Program-made: the position numbers and the translations under genes
Part shown: positions 8,379 to 17,438 of the stretch, piece by piece
How positions within the stretch are numbered: the stretch's first letter is position 1
Layout of the letters: the number at the start of each line of letters is the position of its first letter
Notes under the pieces: model-generated
Seen by the model: only the letters and a program-made list of their open reading frames with translations
Databases searched by the model: none
Told to the model about the DNA's origin: nothing
Assembly (NCBI GenBank): GCA_963751955.1
Contig: CAVVWM010000003.1
Span: 124,001 to 188,000 of the forward strand
Source of the DNA: JABDIY01 sp963751955
GTDB lineage: Bacteria > Actinomycetota > Acidimicrobiia > Acidimicrobiales > SZUA-35
Reading direction: 5' to 3'
Length of the DNA stretch: 64,000 nt

Positions 8379-10319
8379 GTGAGTGCAACCGAACTGGAAA
8401 CCCTGGGCATAAACGTCATTCGTGGCATATCAATGGACGGTCCGGCCGCTGCCAACTCAGGTCACCAGGGAACTGCGATGGCGCTGGCGCCGCTGGCTCA
8501 TGTGCTTTGGACACGAATCATGCGGTATGACCCAGCCCGCCCTGACTGGCCTGATCGTGACCGATTCGTTCTGTCGAACGGCCATAGTTCGATTCTGCAA
8601 TACACCATGCTCCACCTCACGGGCTACAACCTGAGCCTGGATGACCTGAAGCAGTTTCGACAGTGGGATTCCCTCACACCGGGACATCCTGAAGCTGGTC
8701 ACACCGACGGCGTCGAGGTCACCACCGGTCCTTTAGCGCAAGGCTTGGGCAACGCAGTCGGGATGGCCATCGCCGAGCGCTACTTGCGCTCCACGTTCGG
8801 GGCCGAGGTGATGAACCACCACACCTATGTTGTGGTGGGTGATGGCTGCCTCTCTGAGGGCCTGAGTCACGAGGCGGCCAGCTTGGCGGGACATCAACGG
8901 CTCGGCAATCTCATTGCGATCTACGACAACAACCACATCACGATCGATGGTGAAACAGAACTTGCCCTCTCCGACGACACTGCCAAGCGGTTTCAAGCCT
9001 ACGGGTGGCATGTGATCGACATCGGAGAGGCTGGCGAAGACCTCGAAGCGATCGAGGGGGCGCTCAATGATGCTCAAGCCGAGACCGAACGGCCTTCGCT
9101 CGTCATGATTCGCACCCACATCGGTTACCCGTCGCCGACCCTCACAGACCACCACACCGCTCACGGGCTTGCCTTCGGAGCCGAGGAGATCAAAGAGGCG
9201 AAGGAGGTAATGGGCCTGCCCGATACGCCATTCTTCATTCCCGAGGAGGTGAAGGCCTACTATGCAGCCGCTGGCTCGGCTGGGGCGGCGATGTCGGCCG
9301 ACTGGGACGAGCGAGTCGCAGCTTCGGACTTCGATAGGGACGCGTGGAATGCGTGTTGGACCGGTGGTGGGATTTCGGGCTGGAAGTCTTCTCTGCCCAC
9401 ATTCGACAAGGGTTCTTCGGTCGCCACTCGCAAGGCATCCCAGGCTGTTGTCAACGCCATCGCACCTGGACTACCCGGCTTGATCGGCGGTGCCGCAGAC
9501 CTCACCGGTAACACTGGAACGGCTCTCAAGGCAATGGGTGTTCAGAGTTCGATCGATCCCGCTGGTCGACAGATCTATTTCGGGGTGCGCGAGCACGCCA
9601 TGGGGTCGGCCCTGGTCGGCCTCGCAAAACACGGCGGAGTGATTCCCTTTGGCGGAACCTTCGAGGTGTTTGCGGACTATATGCGCCCGGCCATCCGCCT
9701 GGCCGCCCTCAGCCACGCCAAGGCCCTCTTCGTGTTCACCCACGATTCCGTAGGCGTTGGCGAGGACGGACCTACGCACCAACCGATCGAACAAACAATG
9801 AGCCTGCGGACGATTCCCGGTCTCAACGTCATACGACCGGGTGACGCAACCGAATCGGTGGGCGCTTGGCTCGCAGCACTCGAAGCCGACGGTCCGACGG
9901 CTTTGGTGTTTTCGCGTCAGGGCATGCCGGTTCAGTCCGCAACCTCCGCTGACGGTGTCGCCAAGGGGGCCTACGCTGTCAACGAGGTCGCGTCCCCAGA
10001 CGCGATTGTGATCGGCACGGGTTCAGAGCTTGCCGTTGCGGTCGATGCCGCTGAACTCATCGCCGCAAACGTACGTGTTGTCTCGATGCCCTGTTGGGAG
10101 TTTTTCCAAGCTCAGGACCCCAGCTATCGAGAGTCGATTCTGCCTTCGGGAGTGCCGACAGTCTCTGTTGAAGCTGGTGTGACGCTCGGGTGGCACAAGT
10201 ACGCCGACGACGTCGTTGGAATCGACCGCTTCGGATCATCTGCTCCAGGCGCCACCGTGATGAGGGAGCTGGGCATCACACCTGAGGCCGTGGCGGCCAA
10301 GGTACAGGCCCTGCTCTAG
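8379..10319 (+). CDS. tkt: transketolase
   Basis: Thiamine-diphosphate enzyme of the non-oxidative pentose phosphate pathway that moves two-carbon ketol units. Length (646) is typical. The N-terminal TPP-binding part shows DGPAAANSGHQGTAMALAPL, LSNGHSS, and the GDG motif GDGCLSEGLSHEA followed by YDNNHITIDG. The Pyr domain contains GVREHAMGSALVGLAKHGG. The C-terminal domain follows from about residue 510. GTG 8379 is six bases after TACCCT, so the message is probably leaderless. Transaldolase follows on the same strand about 100 bases later; the two together make the complete sugar-shuffling branch. Confidence 0.95.
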   Translation: MSATELETLGINVIRGISMDGPAAANSGHQGTAMALAPLAHVLWTRIMRYDPARPDWPDRDRFVLSNGHSSILQYTMLHLTGYNLSLDDLKQFRQWDSLTPGHPEAGHTDGVEVTTGPLAQGLGNAVGMAIAERYLRSTFGAEVMNHHTYVVVGDGCLSEGLSHEAASLAGHQRLGNLIAIYDNNHITIDGETELALSDDTAKRFQAYGWHVIDIGEAGEDLEAIEGALNDAQAETERPSLVMIRTHIGYPSPTLTDHHTAHGLAFGAEEIKEAKEVMGLPDTPFFIPEEVKAYYAAAGSAGAAMSADWDERVAASDFDRDAWNACWTGGGISGWKSSLPTFDKGSSVATRKASQAVVNAIAPGLPGLIGGAADLTGNTGTALKAMGVQSSIDPAGRQIYFGVREHAMGSALVGLAKHGGVIPFGGTFEVFADYMRPAIRLAALSHAKALFVFTHDSVGVGEDGPTHQPIEQTMSLRTIPGLNVIRPGDATESVGAWLAALEADGPTALVFSRQGMPVQSATSADGVAKGAYAVNEVASPDAIVIGTGSELAVAVDAAELIAANVRVVSMPCWEFFQAQDPSYRESILPSGVPTVSVEAGVTLGWHKYADDVVGIDRFGSSAPGATVMRELGITPEAVAAKVQALL

Positions 10320-10424
10320 CTCGAGAGGTCAGACTTCTTCGAAGCGGCTGGCGTATCTCGAAATCTTGCCCGAACGAGACACCGGGTGGGAATGTCGGAT
10401 GCGGCAGCGGGGATAGAGTTCGGT

Positions 10425-11531
10425 ATGAGTCGAATTCACGATTTGCACACTGAACAGGGCCAGAGCCCCTGGCTTGACAACCTTCGCCGCGGCTGGCTGC
10501 ACGGCGGCGAGATGCAGGGGTGGATCGACCGCGGGGTCCGTGGCCTCACCAGTAATCCGTCCATCTTCGCCAAAGCGATGACAGATACCGACGAATATGA
10601 CGCCGACCTCCGCAGGCTCGTAGGGGAAGGCAAGAGCGTTACTGACGCCTATTGGGACCTTGTCGTCGATGACATCCGGGCTGCGACTTCCCTGCTTCTT
10701 CCGGTGTTCGAAGCCTCCGGCGGGGAGGATGGATATGTGTCGGTTGAGGTATCTCCGAACCTGGCCGACGATACCGAACAGACTATTCAAGCTGCTCGAG
10801 ACCTCTACGGGCGACTTGAGTCATCCAACCTCTACATCAAGGTACCGGCGACGGTGGAAGGAATCCCTGCAATCCACACGCTCATCGGTGAGGGGATCAG
10901 CGTCAACGTGACGCTGATTTTCGGGCTTCAGCGGTACGCCGCGGTGATGGAGGCGTACATCGCGGGGCTGGAGGCGTGGGCGGCCAGCAACCCCGAAAGT
11001 GATCTCGGCCACATCTCATCGGTTGCGTCGTTCTTCATCTCTCGAGTCGATGTCGAGGTCGACCGACGCCTCGACAAGATCGGCAACGAACCGGCCGCTG
11101 CGCTGATGGGCAAGGCCGCGATCGCCAATGCGAAGTTGGCTTACCAGATGTTCGAGAAGACCTTCAGCGGGCCTCGTTGGGAAGCGCTGGCAGAGCGCGG
11201 TGCGCGAGTTCAACGTCCCCTGTGGGCCAGTACCTCCACCAAGAACCCGACCTACCCCGACACCCTGTACGTGGATGAGCTGATCGGACCCGACACGGTG
11301 AACACCCTCCCCGATACGACGCTCAATGCGTTCGACGACCACGGTAGGGTCAAACGAACGATCGACGCAGACATAGGCGCCGCCCATCGGGTGGTCGAAC
11401 AGCTGCGGGCGCTCGGCATCGATCTCGAAGAGGTTGCTGTGACGCTTGAGGAAGAGGGTGTCGGCAGCTTTGCGAAGTCCTTCGAGGAAGTTCTCGAAAC
11501 TCTTGGGACCCGGGCCGACGAAGTTTCCTGA
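10425..11531 (+). CDS. tal: transaldolase
   Basis: Class I aldolase-type enzyme moving a dihydroxyacetone unit between sugar phosphates. Seen: GVRGLTSNPSIFAKAM, VSVEVSPNLADDT, LYIKVPATVEGIPAI (the Schiff-base lysine), and ISSVASFFISRVDVEVD. Residues RPLWASTSTKNPTYPDTLYV and NTLPDTTLNAF are typical of the long actinobacterial form (about 368 residues). I chose ATG 10425 because TAGAGT lies five bases upstream; an earlier ATG at 10386 would add a poorly conserved stretch. It works with the transketolase just upstream. Confidence 0.93.
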   Translation: MSRIHDLHTEQGQSPWLDNLRRGWLHGGEMQGWIDRGVRGLTSNPSIFAKAMTDTDEYDADLRRLVGEGKSVTDAYWDLVVDDIRAATSLLLPVFEASGGEDGYVSVEVSPNLADDTEQTIQAARDLYGRLESSNLYIKVPATVEGIPAIHTLIGEGISVNVTLIFGLQRYAAVMEAYIAGLEAWAASNPESDLGHISSVASFFISRVDVEVDRRLDKIGNEPAAALMGKAAIANAKLAYQMFEKTFSGPRWEALAERGARVQRPLWASTSTKNPTYPDTLYVDELIGPDTVNTLPDTTLNAFDDHGRVKRTIDADIGAAHRVVEQLRALGIDLEEVAVTLEEEGVGSFAKSFEEVLETLGTRADEVS

Positions 11532-11662
11532 GCGGCCCGAACAGAAATCGTTGCCAGTTGGACTGAGAACGAGCCGTGGCCTCAATAAGCCTCAGTGACG
11601 GTGGAATGGACGGTGGGCTTGGCGAGTACCACCACGTGGGCCAGGAATCCCGCCCGAATGGC

Positions 11663-12634
11663 TCAAAGCCTCTGTTCGTGGGCGTTGACCGTTCCACCGG
11701 CGCCGCTACCGGTCTTCTTCAGTGCTCGGATGATTCCAACGAGGTTGTCATCGCGGAGTTGTTCAAGTTCGCGAATCGTCATGTGACCGGATTGCTCATC
11801 TGATTGACCTGCAATTAGTTCGACCAGTTCATCATTGAACTCGGGCACATCGGTCAGCTTTGTCCAGGGCCACTCGAGCGCTGGGCCAAATTGGGCGAGG
11901 AAGTGCTTCATTCCTGCCTCACCGCCAGCCACGCGGTAGGTTTCGAACATACCCATCTGCGCCCACCGGAGCCCGAACCCGTAGCGAATGGCGTCGTCGA
12001 GCTCCTCGGTTGTGCAAATGCCGTCCTTGATCAGCCACAGACCTTCCCGCCAGACGGCCTCGAGAAGTCGATCAGCAATGTGGGCATCGATCTCTTTGCG
12101 AACGACGAGCGGCTTCATGCCGATTGATTCGAGAGTGTCGCGGACTCGATCCACTACACCCGCAGATGTCAGCGGTGATGGCACTACTTCTACCAGAGGA
12201 AGCAGGTACACCGGGTTGAAAGGGTGAGCCACGACGATGTGCGTGGGATTCGGTGCTCCCTTGATCAGCTCCGATGGCTTGAATCCTGACGTTGACGAAC
12301 CCAGGATCGAGTCGCCGTCGGCATGCTCTTGAATGAGAGCGTACGTCGCACGTTTGAGCTCCAGCCGCTCCGGAACTGATTCTTGAATCCAGACGGCATC
12401 CTCCACAGCCGCTGCCATGTCGTCATGAAAACGAAGTCGACCCTCCGCAGGCAGGCCCTGGTCATAAATGGCAGGCAACGAACGCCTGGCATTCGCAATG
12501 ACCGCACCGATCTTGCGCTCGGCCTCGGGGTCGGGGTCGAAGATCGAAACGTCCCATCCGTTGAGGAGGAAGCGGGCGGCCCAACCCCCACCGATCACGC
12601 CGCCACCGACTATGGCAACCGTGCGGTCACTCAC
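11663..12634 (-). CDS. lcdH: 3-hydroxyacyl-CoA dehydrogenase family protein, probable L-carnitine dehydrogenase
   Basis: NAD-dependent dehydrogenase, 323 residues. The N-terminal Rossmann motif is AIVGGGVIGGGWAARFLLNG, with an acidic residue after the second strand (SIFDPD) that favours NAD. Further marks are SSTSGFKPSEL, VAHPFNPVYLLPLVEVVP (catalytic His region) and the helical C-terminal domain with EAVWREGLWLIKDGI and IRYGFGLRWAQMG. This pattern matches carnitine 3-dehydrogenases, which make 3-dehydrocarnitine. It starts at GTG 12634, overlapping by four bases the stop of the upstream BKACE gene. BKACE enzymes cleave dehydrocarnitine, so the pair is a coherent carnitine pathway. The C terminus lacks the thioesterase domain fused in some relatives. 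Confidence 0.82.
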   Translation of the reverse strand: MSDRTVAIVGGGVIGGGWAARFLLNGWDVSIFDPDPEAERKIGAVIANARRSLPAIYDQGLPAEGRLRFHDDMAAAVEDAVWIQESVPERLELKRATYALIQEHADGDSILGSSTSGFKPSELIKGAPNPTHIVVAHPFNPVYLLPLVEVVPSPLTSAGVVDRVRDTLESIGMKPLVVRKEIDAHIADRLLEAVWREGLWLIKDGICTTEELDDAIRYGFGLRWAQMGMFETYRVAGGEAGMKHFLAQFGPALEWPWTKLTDVPEFNDELVELIAGQSDEQSGHMTIRELEQLRDDNLVGIIRALKKTGSGAGGTVNAHEQRL

Positions 12635-13548
12635 GAAGTGACCGGGGCACGCTTCACCAGGCCGAGCTTGGAGCGCACTTGGTCGGGACCGATCACCTTT
12701 GCACCCATTCCTTCGATCACCGCCACAGCTCGTTCGACCAGCTGAGCGTTACTCGCTAGCACACCCCGTTCGAGGAACAGATTGTCCTCCAAACCGACCC
12801 GCACATTGCCACCGGCGAGGATCGCAGCGGCAACGTAGGGCATCTGATCTCGTCCAAGTGAGAACGCCGACCAGGTCCAACTCTCGGGGATGTTGTTGAC
12901 CATTGCCATGAAGGTGTTCATATCGTTTGGCGCTCCCCACGGAACCCCCATGCACAACTGCACCATGGCAGGCGCATCGAGAACACCTTCGTTCACGAGC
13001 TGCTTGGCGAACCAAAGATGTCCCGTGTCGAAAGCTTCGATCTCGGGTTTCACCCCGAGGTCGGTCATCATCTGACCCATCGCCCGCAGCATTCCTGGAG
13101 TGTTCGTCATCACGTAGTCGGCTTCGGCGAAGTTCATCGTGCCACAGTCGAGCGTCACGATCTCGGGCACGCATTGGACCGCATGCTCCATGCGCTCCGC
13201 GGCGCTGGCCATATCGGTTTCGACCGAGTCGAAAGGCAGCGGCTGTTCGGCCGGGCCGAACACCAGGTCACCGCCCATTCCAGCGGTGAGGTTCAAGACA
13301 ACGTCAACCTCAGACGCACGGATGCGATCCGTGACCTCTCTGTAGAGATCAACCGCGCGTGATGGTGCTCCGGTCACCGGGTGCCGGACATGACAGTGGA
13401 CAACCGCCGCCCCAGCTTTTGCAGCGTCGATCGCACTGTTCGCTATCTGCTCGGGGCTTCGCGGCACATGGGCGGACTTGTCCTGGGTGCCACCGGAACC
13501 GGTGACAGCACAGGTGATGAATACCTCACGATTCATGGAAAGTGGCAT
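12631..13548 (-). CDS. BKACE family beta-keto acid cleavage enzyme, probable 3-dehydrocarnitine cleavage enzyme
   Basis: Zinc-dependent enzyme of the DUF849/BKACE family. These enzymes condense a beta-keto acid with acetyl-CoA and release acetoacetate plus a new CoA ester. Seen: EVFITCAVTGSGGT at the N terminus, the metal-binding AAVVHCHVRHPVTGAPSR, and VETDMASAAERMEHAVQ. Further on are IEAFDTGHLWFAKQL and VRVGLEDNLFLERG. The partner carnitine dehydrogenase overlaps downstream, so the likely substrate is 3-dehydrocarnitine and the product betainyl-CoA; the substrate call is inferred from context. ATG 13548 is chosen; the frame is open further upstream to 13911, but that extension is low-complexity and Arg-rich. 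Confidence 0.83.
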   Translation of the reverse strand: MPLSMNREVFITCAVTGSGGTQDKSAHVPRSPEQIANSAIDAAKAGAAVVHCHVRHPVTGAPSRAVDLYREVTDRIRASEVDVVLNLTAGMGGDLVFGPAEQPLPFDSVETDMASAAERMEHAVQCVPEIVTLDCGTMNFAEADYVMTNTPGMLRAMGQMMTDLGVKPEIEAFDTGHLWFAKQLVNEGVLDAPAMVQLCMGVPWGAPNDMNTFMAMVNNIPESWTWSAFSLGRDQMPYVAAAILAGGNVRVGLEDNLFLERGVLASNAQLVERAVAVIEGMGAKVIGPDQVRSKLGLVKRAPVTS

Positions 13549-13960
13549 GGCCGCATTGTGACACTCTCCCTGGCGGTTTTCACGCCTGATCGCCTGGAAG
13601 CGCACCGGTGCATTGGTGGTCAAGGACTGGCCCAGCGACAATGTTTCGGTGAGCAGCGTCGATCTGATCGCACCCGAAGCCGACGTCAAGAAGGTCAACG
13701 ATGCAGTAGCGGACCTACTCCGCGACCACGACCCCTCGAGCTTGTCGTACTCAACAGCTCGACCGGCCTTCCAATGTTGCGATCGCCCAGGGCAGCGGTT
13801 CGAGTCCCTGCGGCACATGTGCTGGCCGGCTTCTTCTGGATAGCTGCGCTCGAAGCAATCCGGAAGTTGATCCCCTGATCGTCGACACCTAGTGAAAGGG
13901 GATCTGCCCATGTAGTGGCGGTGCCGCCTCCTTTACCTTCGAGTTGGTGGAGGTGGCAGT
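13549..13960. other. 412-base stretch without a confident gene
   Basis: Region upstream of the carnitine genes and of the SUKH-like gene. It holds one coding-like plus-strand frame (13613-13843, listed separately). A T-arm-like sequence, GGTTCGAGTCC, sits at about 13798-13808, but its flanks do not pair into a proper T-stem and no cloverleaf can be drawn. The 3' part (13850-13960) shows nothing except GGAGG ahead of the next gene. Promoters for the genes on both sides must lie here. Confidence 0.5.
13613..13843 (+). CDS. possible remnant or small protein, unknown
   Basis: Plus-strand frame from GTG 13613 to TAG, with the open frame extending back to about 13563. The first 50 residues look coding by codon choice and composition (WPSDNVSVSSVDLIAPEAD, then KKVNDAVADLLRDHD), while the last 25 are Arg/Cys-rich and look random. 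No family recognised. It may be the surviving start of a longer gene joined to unrelated DNA, or a chance frame. It diverges from the carnitine gene pair. Confidence 0.25.
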   Translation: MVVKDWPSDNVSVSSVDLIAPEADVKKVNDAVADLLRDHDPSSLSYSTARPAFQCCDRPGQRFESLRHMCWPASSG

Positions 13961-14575
13961 GTGATCTTGTTGGAAGCGGCAACGTCTCGGGTTGCCAACG
14001 CCCTGGCTCCCATGGGAATTTCCTGTGCCCCGGAACGATCGCTGAAGGAGAGCGCCGACCAAATCAGGCAGCTCGCTCTCAGTCTCGATCCGATCACCCT
14101 CCCTGCTGACCTGCGGGACTTCTGGATCTGGTGGGCACCGGAGCGTTTCACTCGGCCTGCCTTCGATGGGTTTCTTACACCCAGCCAAGCGATCGCATGC
14201 AGAGCAGGAATGCTGGATATCGGATTCCCGTCGATGCTGATCCCCGTCGCCAAGTACGGCAAGGGAATGATCTGGGCAGAGCTTCAAACATCAGGTCACC
14301 CCGGGTCACGTATCTACTTCGGTAGTTTCGCAGACCCTGATCTACGTCTATGGACCGTAGGCATGTCGAGCCTTTTCGAAATCCTGGCCGATGTTCTCGA
14401 AAGCGGTGCCACAATCAAATGGTCTGATTCTGAGCGCCGGCTAGACCCGGCCGGCCTACAGTCGGCCCTGAACGCCCGCCATGACGAGATGGATTGGCCA
14501 CAGACGCAGTGGACCATTCCGATTGCCGAGGAGAGCAGGTGGCCTCCACACTGGAAGGCCGCCGCCGCCAGCTGA
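13961..14575 (+). CDS. SUKH/SMI1-KNR4-like domain protein
   Basis: A 204-residue cytosolic protein. The pattern LPADLRDFWIWWAPERF, then TPSQAI, then LIPVAKYGKGMIWAEL and RIYFGSFADPDLRLW with a final amphipathic helix (LFEILADVLESGA) resembles the SUKH (SMI1/KNR4) superfamily. Many bacterial SUKH proteins are immunity proteins against polymorphic toxins, but no toxin gene is adjacent, so the role is open. The GTG start at 13961 has a good GGAGG seven bases upstream, making it one of few Shine-Dalgarno starts in this window. Confidence 0.6.
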   Translation: MILLEAATSRVANALAPMGISCAPERSLKESADQIRQLALSLDPITLPADLRDFWIWWAPERFTRPAFDGFLTPSQAIACRAGMLDIGFPSMLIPVAKYGKGMIWAELQTSGHPGSRIYFGSFADPDLRLWTVGMSSLFEILADVLESGATIKWSDSERRLDPAGLQSALNARHDEMDWPQTQWTIPIAEESRWPPHWKAAAAS

Positions 14576-14585
14576 ACTCGACTTG

Positions 14586-14606
14586 TTGGTTTAAGTTTGC
14601 AACCGA
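14586..14606 (+). promoter_or_regulatory. possible HxlR operator
   Basis: An inverted repeat, TTGGTT, nine bases, AACCGA (five of six positions symmetric), lies directly upstream of the TACGCT hexamer (14608-14613) of the HxlR-type regulator gene. HxlR proteins usually bind such short dyads and often control their own promoter. The assignment rests only on position and symmetry. Confidence 0.35.
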
Positions 14607-14619
14607 CTACGCTCCGATG

Positions 14620-15068
14620 GTGTCTGATTCCCCGACCGCGTGTTCGATCGCGGCGACATTGGGTGCGATCGGTGACCGGTGGACAATGCTGATCCTCCGC
14701 GAAGTGTTCCGCGGTCGCCACCGATTCGGCGAGATCCACGCCGAGCTGGGAATTGCGAAGAACCTGCTATCTGACCGGCTCAGCCAATTGGTCGAGGAAG
14801 AAGTTCTGGAACGTGTCCCCTATCAGGATCGGCCGGTGCGATCGGAGTATCGACTCACAGCAAAGGAGCCGATTTGTCGGCTGCGCTCATCGCACTCATG
14901 AAATGGGGCGACCGCTGGTATGCCAACGATGCACCGCCGACCGTGCTTGTGCACCGGGCCTGTGGCACACCGGTCGAACTCCACGTGTCGTGCCCATCGT
15001 GCGATTCCGTTGTCCCCCCAGGTCAGGTGCGGAACCAGGCCGACGCTAGGAAAGCCGAGGCCATCTAA
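14620..15068 (+). CDS. HxlR family transcriptional regulator, interrupted by a -1 frameshift
   Basis: Winged-helix regulator. The N-terminal frame gives CSIAATLGAIGDRWTMLILREVF, then HRFGEIHAELGIAKNLLSDRL and EYRLTAK. It then runs into a wrong tail that stops at 14901. The expected continuation (GADLSAALIALMKWGDRWYA, then VLVHRACGTPVEL, with a C-terminal Cys pair CPSC) is present in another frame. Adding one G to the GG at 14865-14866 joins them into a normal HxlR protein with RLTAKGADL at the joint. The break is in a homopolymer, so a consensus error is as likely as a mutation. GTG 14620 fits the leaderless spacing from TACGCT. The fbiC start immediately follows the stop. Confidence 0.82.
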
Positions 15069-17432
15069 GTGCCGAGAATGACCGATCTGATTCCAAACAA
15101 CTCCACTTTGTCGGAGTTGTCCACCGGTGACTTGTTACGGGCGGCAACTCGGATCAGAGACACTGAGCACGGCCGACGCGTGACCTTCTCCCCGAAGGTC
15201 TTCATTCCGCTCACGATGTTGTGCCGGGACCAGTGCGGCTATTGCACCTTTGCCCAGCCTCCCGCTCGCCTCGAGAGCCCCTACCTCGAACCCTCCGAGA
15301 TTCTCAGGATTGCCAGGCAGGGTGCGAGAGCCGGTTGTCATGAAGCTCTCTTCACCCTCGGAGAACGGCCCGAACTTCGCTACCCGGCTGCCCGGGAATG
15401 GCTTGACACAAACGGCTACGCGTCAACTGTTCACTATCTCCATGCGATGGCCAAGAGAGTCCACGAAGAAACCGGCCTGCTCCCCCACGCGAACGCCGGT
15501 GCCCTGTCTCTTGACGAGCTCGGACTCCTCAGGTCTGCAGCAGCCGGGCAGGGGATGATGATCGAGTCGCTCCGTGAAGACCTTGAGGCACATAGGAACG
15601 CACCGGACAAGGATCCGAGCCGACGCCTGGCGACTTTGGAGGCTGCCGGCCAGTTATCAATCCCCTTCACCACCGGAATTCTCGTGGGGATTGGCGAATC
15701 GGAGAACGACCGAATCAGCGCGCTCGAGGCCATCGCAGCGTCCCACAAACGACATCACCACATCCAGGAAGTCATCGTCCAGAACTTTCTTCCCAAGCCC
15801 GGGACCACCATGTGGAAACACGACCCGTGTCCAGCCGATGACTTCGTCCGGGCGATCGCGCTGGCCCGCATCATCCTCCCACCCGAAGTGCACCTGCAGG
15901 CCCCGCCCAACCTCAGTGACGACTTCGGCCAGTTGCTCGCCGCCGGTATCGATGACTGGGGCGGTATCTCACCGGTAACAGCGGACCACGTAAATCCCGA
16001 ACGGCCTTGGCCCGGGCTCGACCGAATTCGCAGCGTCACCGAAGAACATGGCTTCGTCCTCGCTCCAAGGCTTACGATCTACCCCGAGTTCGCTCTTGAC
16101 CCGGACCGCTGGCTCCACGAAAATCTGCGCTTCCCGGTAATGGATCGATCCGATGCCGAAGGGCTTGGCCGGGATGATCCCGGCGCCGTATTCCCTGAGA
16201 GGGCTGAGTTCATCGCCGCCGATGCTGGCAGCGACGGGGCCGAGGTTGTACTCACCGGAGAGCGGTCAACACAGTGGTACAGCGGGTCGCCCGCCGCTCC
16301 CCCAAATGTCCTTGTTGCCGCCGCTCCGCCCACCGGCGCAGTCGCCGATGTGCTCACAGGGATCGAATCCGGCGAGCAGCCTGGCTTCGACGAACTACTC
16401 ACGCTTTTCAAGGCGAGAGGTTCCGACGTGGCCCATGTCGCTGCGGTTGCGGACACCATGCGGTCAAATCTCGTTGGTGATGCCGTGTCGTTCGTGAAGA
16501 ACCGCAACATCAACTACACCAATGTCTGCACTTTCAAATGCCGGTTCTGCGGGTTTTCAAAAGGGCCGATGAGTCTGAACCTACGAGGTAACCCGTACCT
16601 GCTCACCCTCGAGCAGATGCAGGAGCGGGTGCTGGAAGCCCTAGATCAAGGTGCCACCGAGGTGTGCCTTCAGGGCGGCATCCACCCTGACTTCGATGGC
16701 GAGTACTACATCGATGTCACCAAGGCGGTTCGAGCCGTCGCGCCCGACATCCACATCCATGGGTTCACCGCGTTGGAGGTGACCGAGGGGGCCAAGCGAC
16801 TGGGCGAACCTCTGGACAGTTATCTCACCCGCCTCATGAACGCTGGACAGAAATCACTGCCCGGTACCGCCGCCGAAATCCTCGACGACACCGTGCGTGA
16901 GATCTTGTGTCCCGACAAGATCAATACCGAAGAATGGCTCGACGCTCACCGAATCGCCCACAAGGTCGGATTGCACAGCAACGTCACCATGATGTTTGGC
17001 GCCGTCGAGCAACCGGAGAGTTGGGTACGTCACCTTCTTCTAACACGCGACCTCCAAGAAGAGACCGGGGGCTTCACTGAGTTCGTTGGACTCCCGTTTG
17101 TTCATATGGCGGCCCCGATCTACCTTCGAAAGATGGCTCGCCGGGGCCCGACTTTTCGCGAAACGCTTCTCATTCATGCTGTTGCACGGCTGGCGTACGG
17201 TCCGCTCATTCCGAACATCCAGGCAAGTTGGGTGAAGATCGGACTCGACGGCGTGCGCCAGATGCTCCAAGCCGGCTGCAACGACCTGGGGGGAACGCTG
17301 ATGAACGAAAACATCAGCCGAGCCGCAGGCGCCACGCACGGGCAGCACCTCACCGCCGACGACTTCGCTGCGTTGGTTGAACCTCTCGGCAGGTCGTTGG
17401 TGCAAAGAACCACCGGATACCAATTGGTCTGA
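15069..17432 (+). CDS. fbiC: FO synthase, fused CofG and CofH radical SAM domains
   Basis: Makes 7,8-didemethyl-8-hydroxy-5-deazariboflavin, the F420 precursor, from tyrosine and 5-amino-6-ribitylaminouracil. The 787-residue fusion is the actinobacterial form. The CofG half carries its [4Fe-4S] motif in TMLCRDQCGYCTF near residues 53-64. The CofH half carries VCTFKCRFCGF near residues 485-495. Other marks are VLVGIGESENDR, QNFLPKPGTTM, and SLPGTAAEILDD with HSNVTMMFG. GTG 15069 directly abuts the HxlR stop, with GAGG eight bases upstream; ATG 15078 is possible. An F420-type LLM oxidoreductase gene at 56.6 kb is a potential user of the cofactor. Confidence 0.95.
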   Translation: MPRMTDLIPNNSTLSELSTGDLLRAATRIRDTEHGRRVTFSPKVFIPLTMLCRDQCGYCTFAQPPARLESPYLEPSEILRIARQGARAGCHEALFTLGERPELRYPAAREWLDTNGYASTVHYLHAMAKRVHEETGLLPHANAGALSLDELGLLRSAAAGQGMMIESLREDLEAHRNAPDKDPSRRLATLEAAGQLSIPFTTGILVGIGESENDRISALEAIAASHKRHHHIQEVIVQNFLPKPGTTMWKHDPCPADDFVRAIALARIILPPEVHLQAPPNLSDDFGQLLAAGIDDWGGISPVTADHVNPERPWPGLDRIRSVTEEHGFVLAPRLTIYPEFALDPDRWLHENLRFPVMDRSDAEGLGRDDPGAVFPERAEFIAADAGSDGAEVVLTGERSTQWYSGSPAAPPNVLVAAAPPTGAVADVLTGIESGEQPGFDELLTLFKARGSDVAHVAAVADTMRSNLVGDAVSFVKNRNINYTNVCTFKCRFCGFSKGPMSLNLRGNPYLLTLEQMQERVLEALDQGATEVCLQGGIHPDFDGEYYIDVTKAVRAVAPDIHIHGFTALEVTEGAKRLGEPLDSYLTRLMNAGQKSLPGTAAEILDDTVREILCPDKINTEEWLDAHRIAHKVGLHSNVTMMFGAVEQPESWVRHLLLTRDLQEETGGFTEFVGLPFVHMAAPIYLRKMARRGPTFRETLLIHAVARLAYGPLIPNIQASWVKIGLDGVRQMLQAGCNDLGGTLMNENISRAAGATHGQHLTADDFAALVEPLGRSLVQRTTGYQLV

Positions 17433-17438
17433 ACGACC

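Noticed and set aside
13780..13830. Possible tRNA gene (GGTTCGAGTCC T-loop-like sequence)
   Set aside because: The bases on both sides do not pair into a five-base T-stem, and no acceptor or anticodon arm can be drawn on either strand.
13549..13911. N-terminal extension of the BKACE gene to 13911
   Set aside because: The extension is Arg/Ser-rich, unlike the family, and BKACE proteins start near the conserved EVFITCAVTG stretch.
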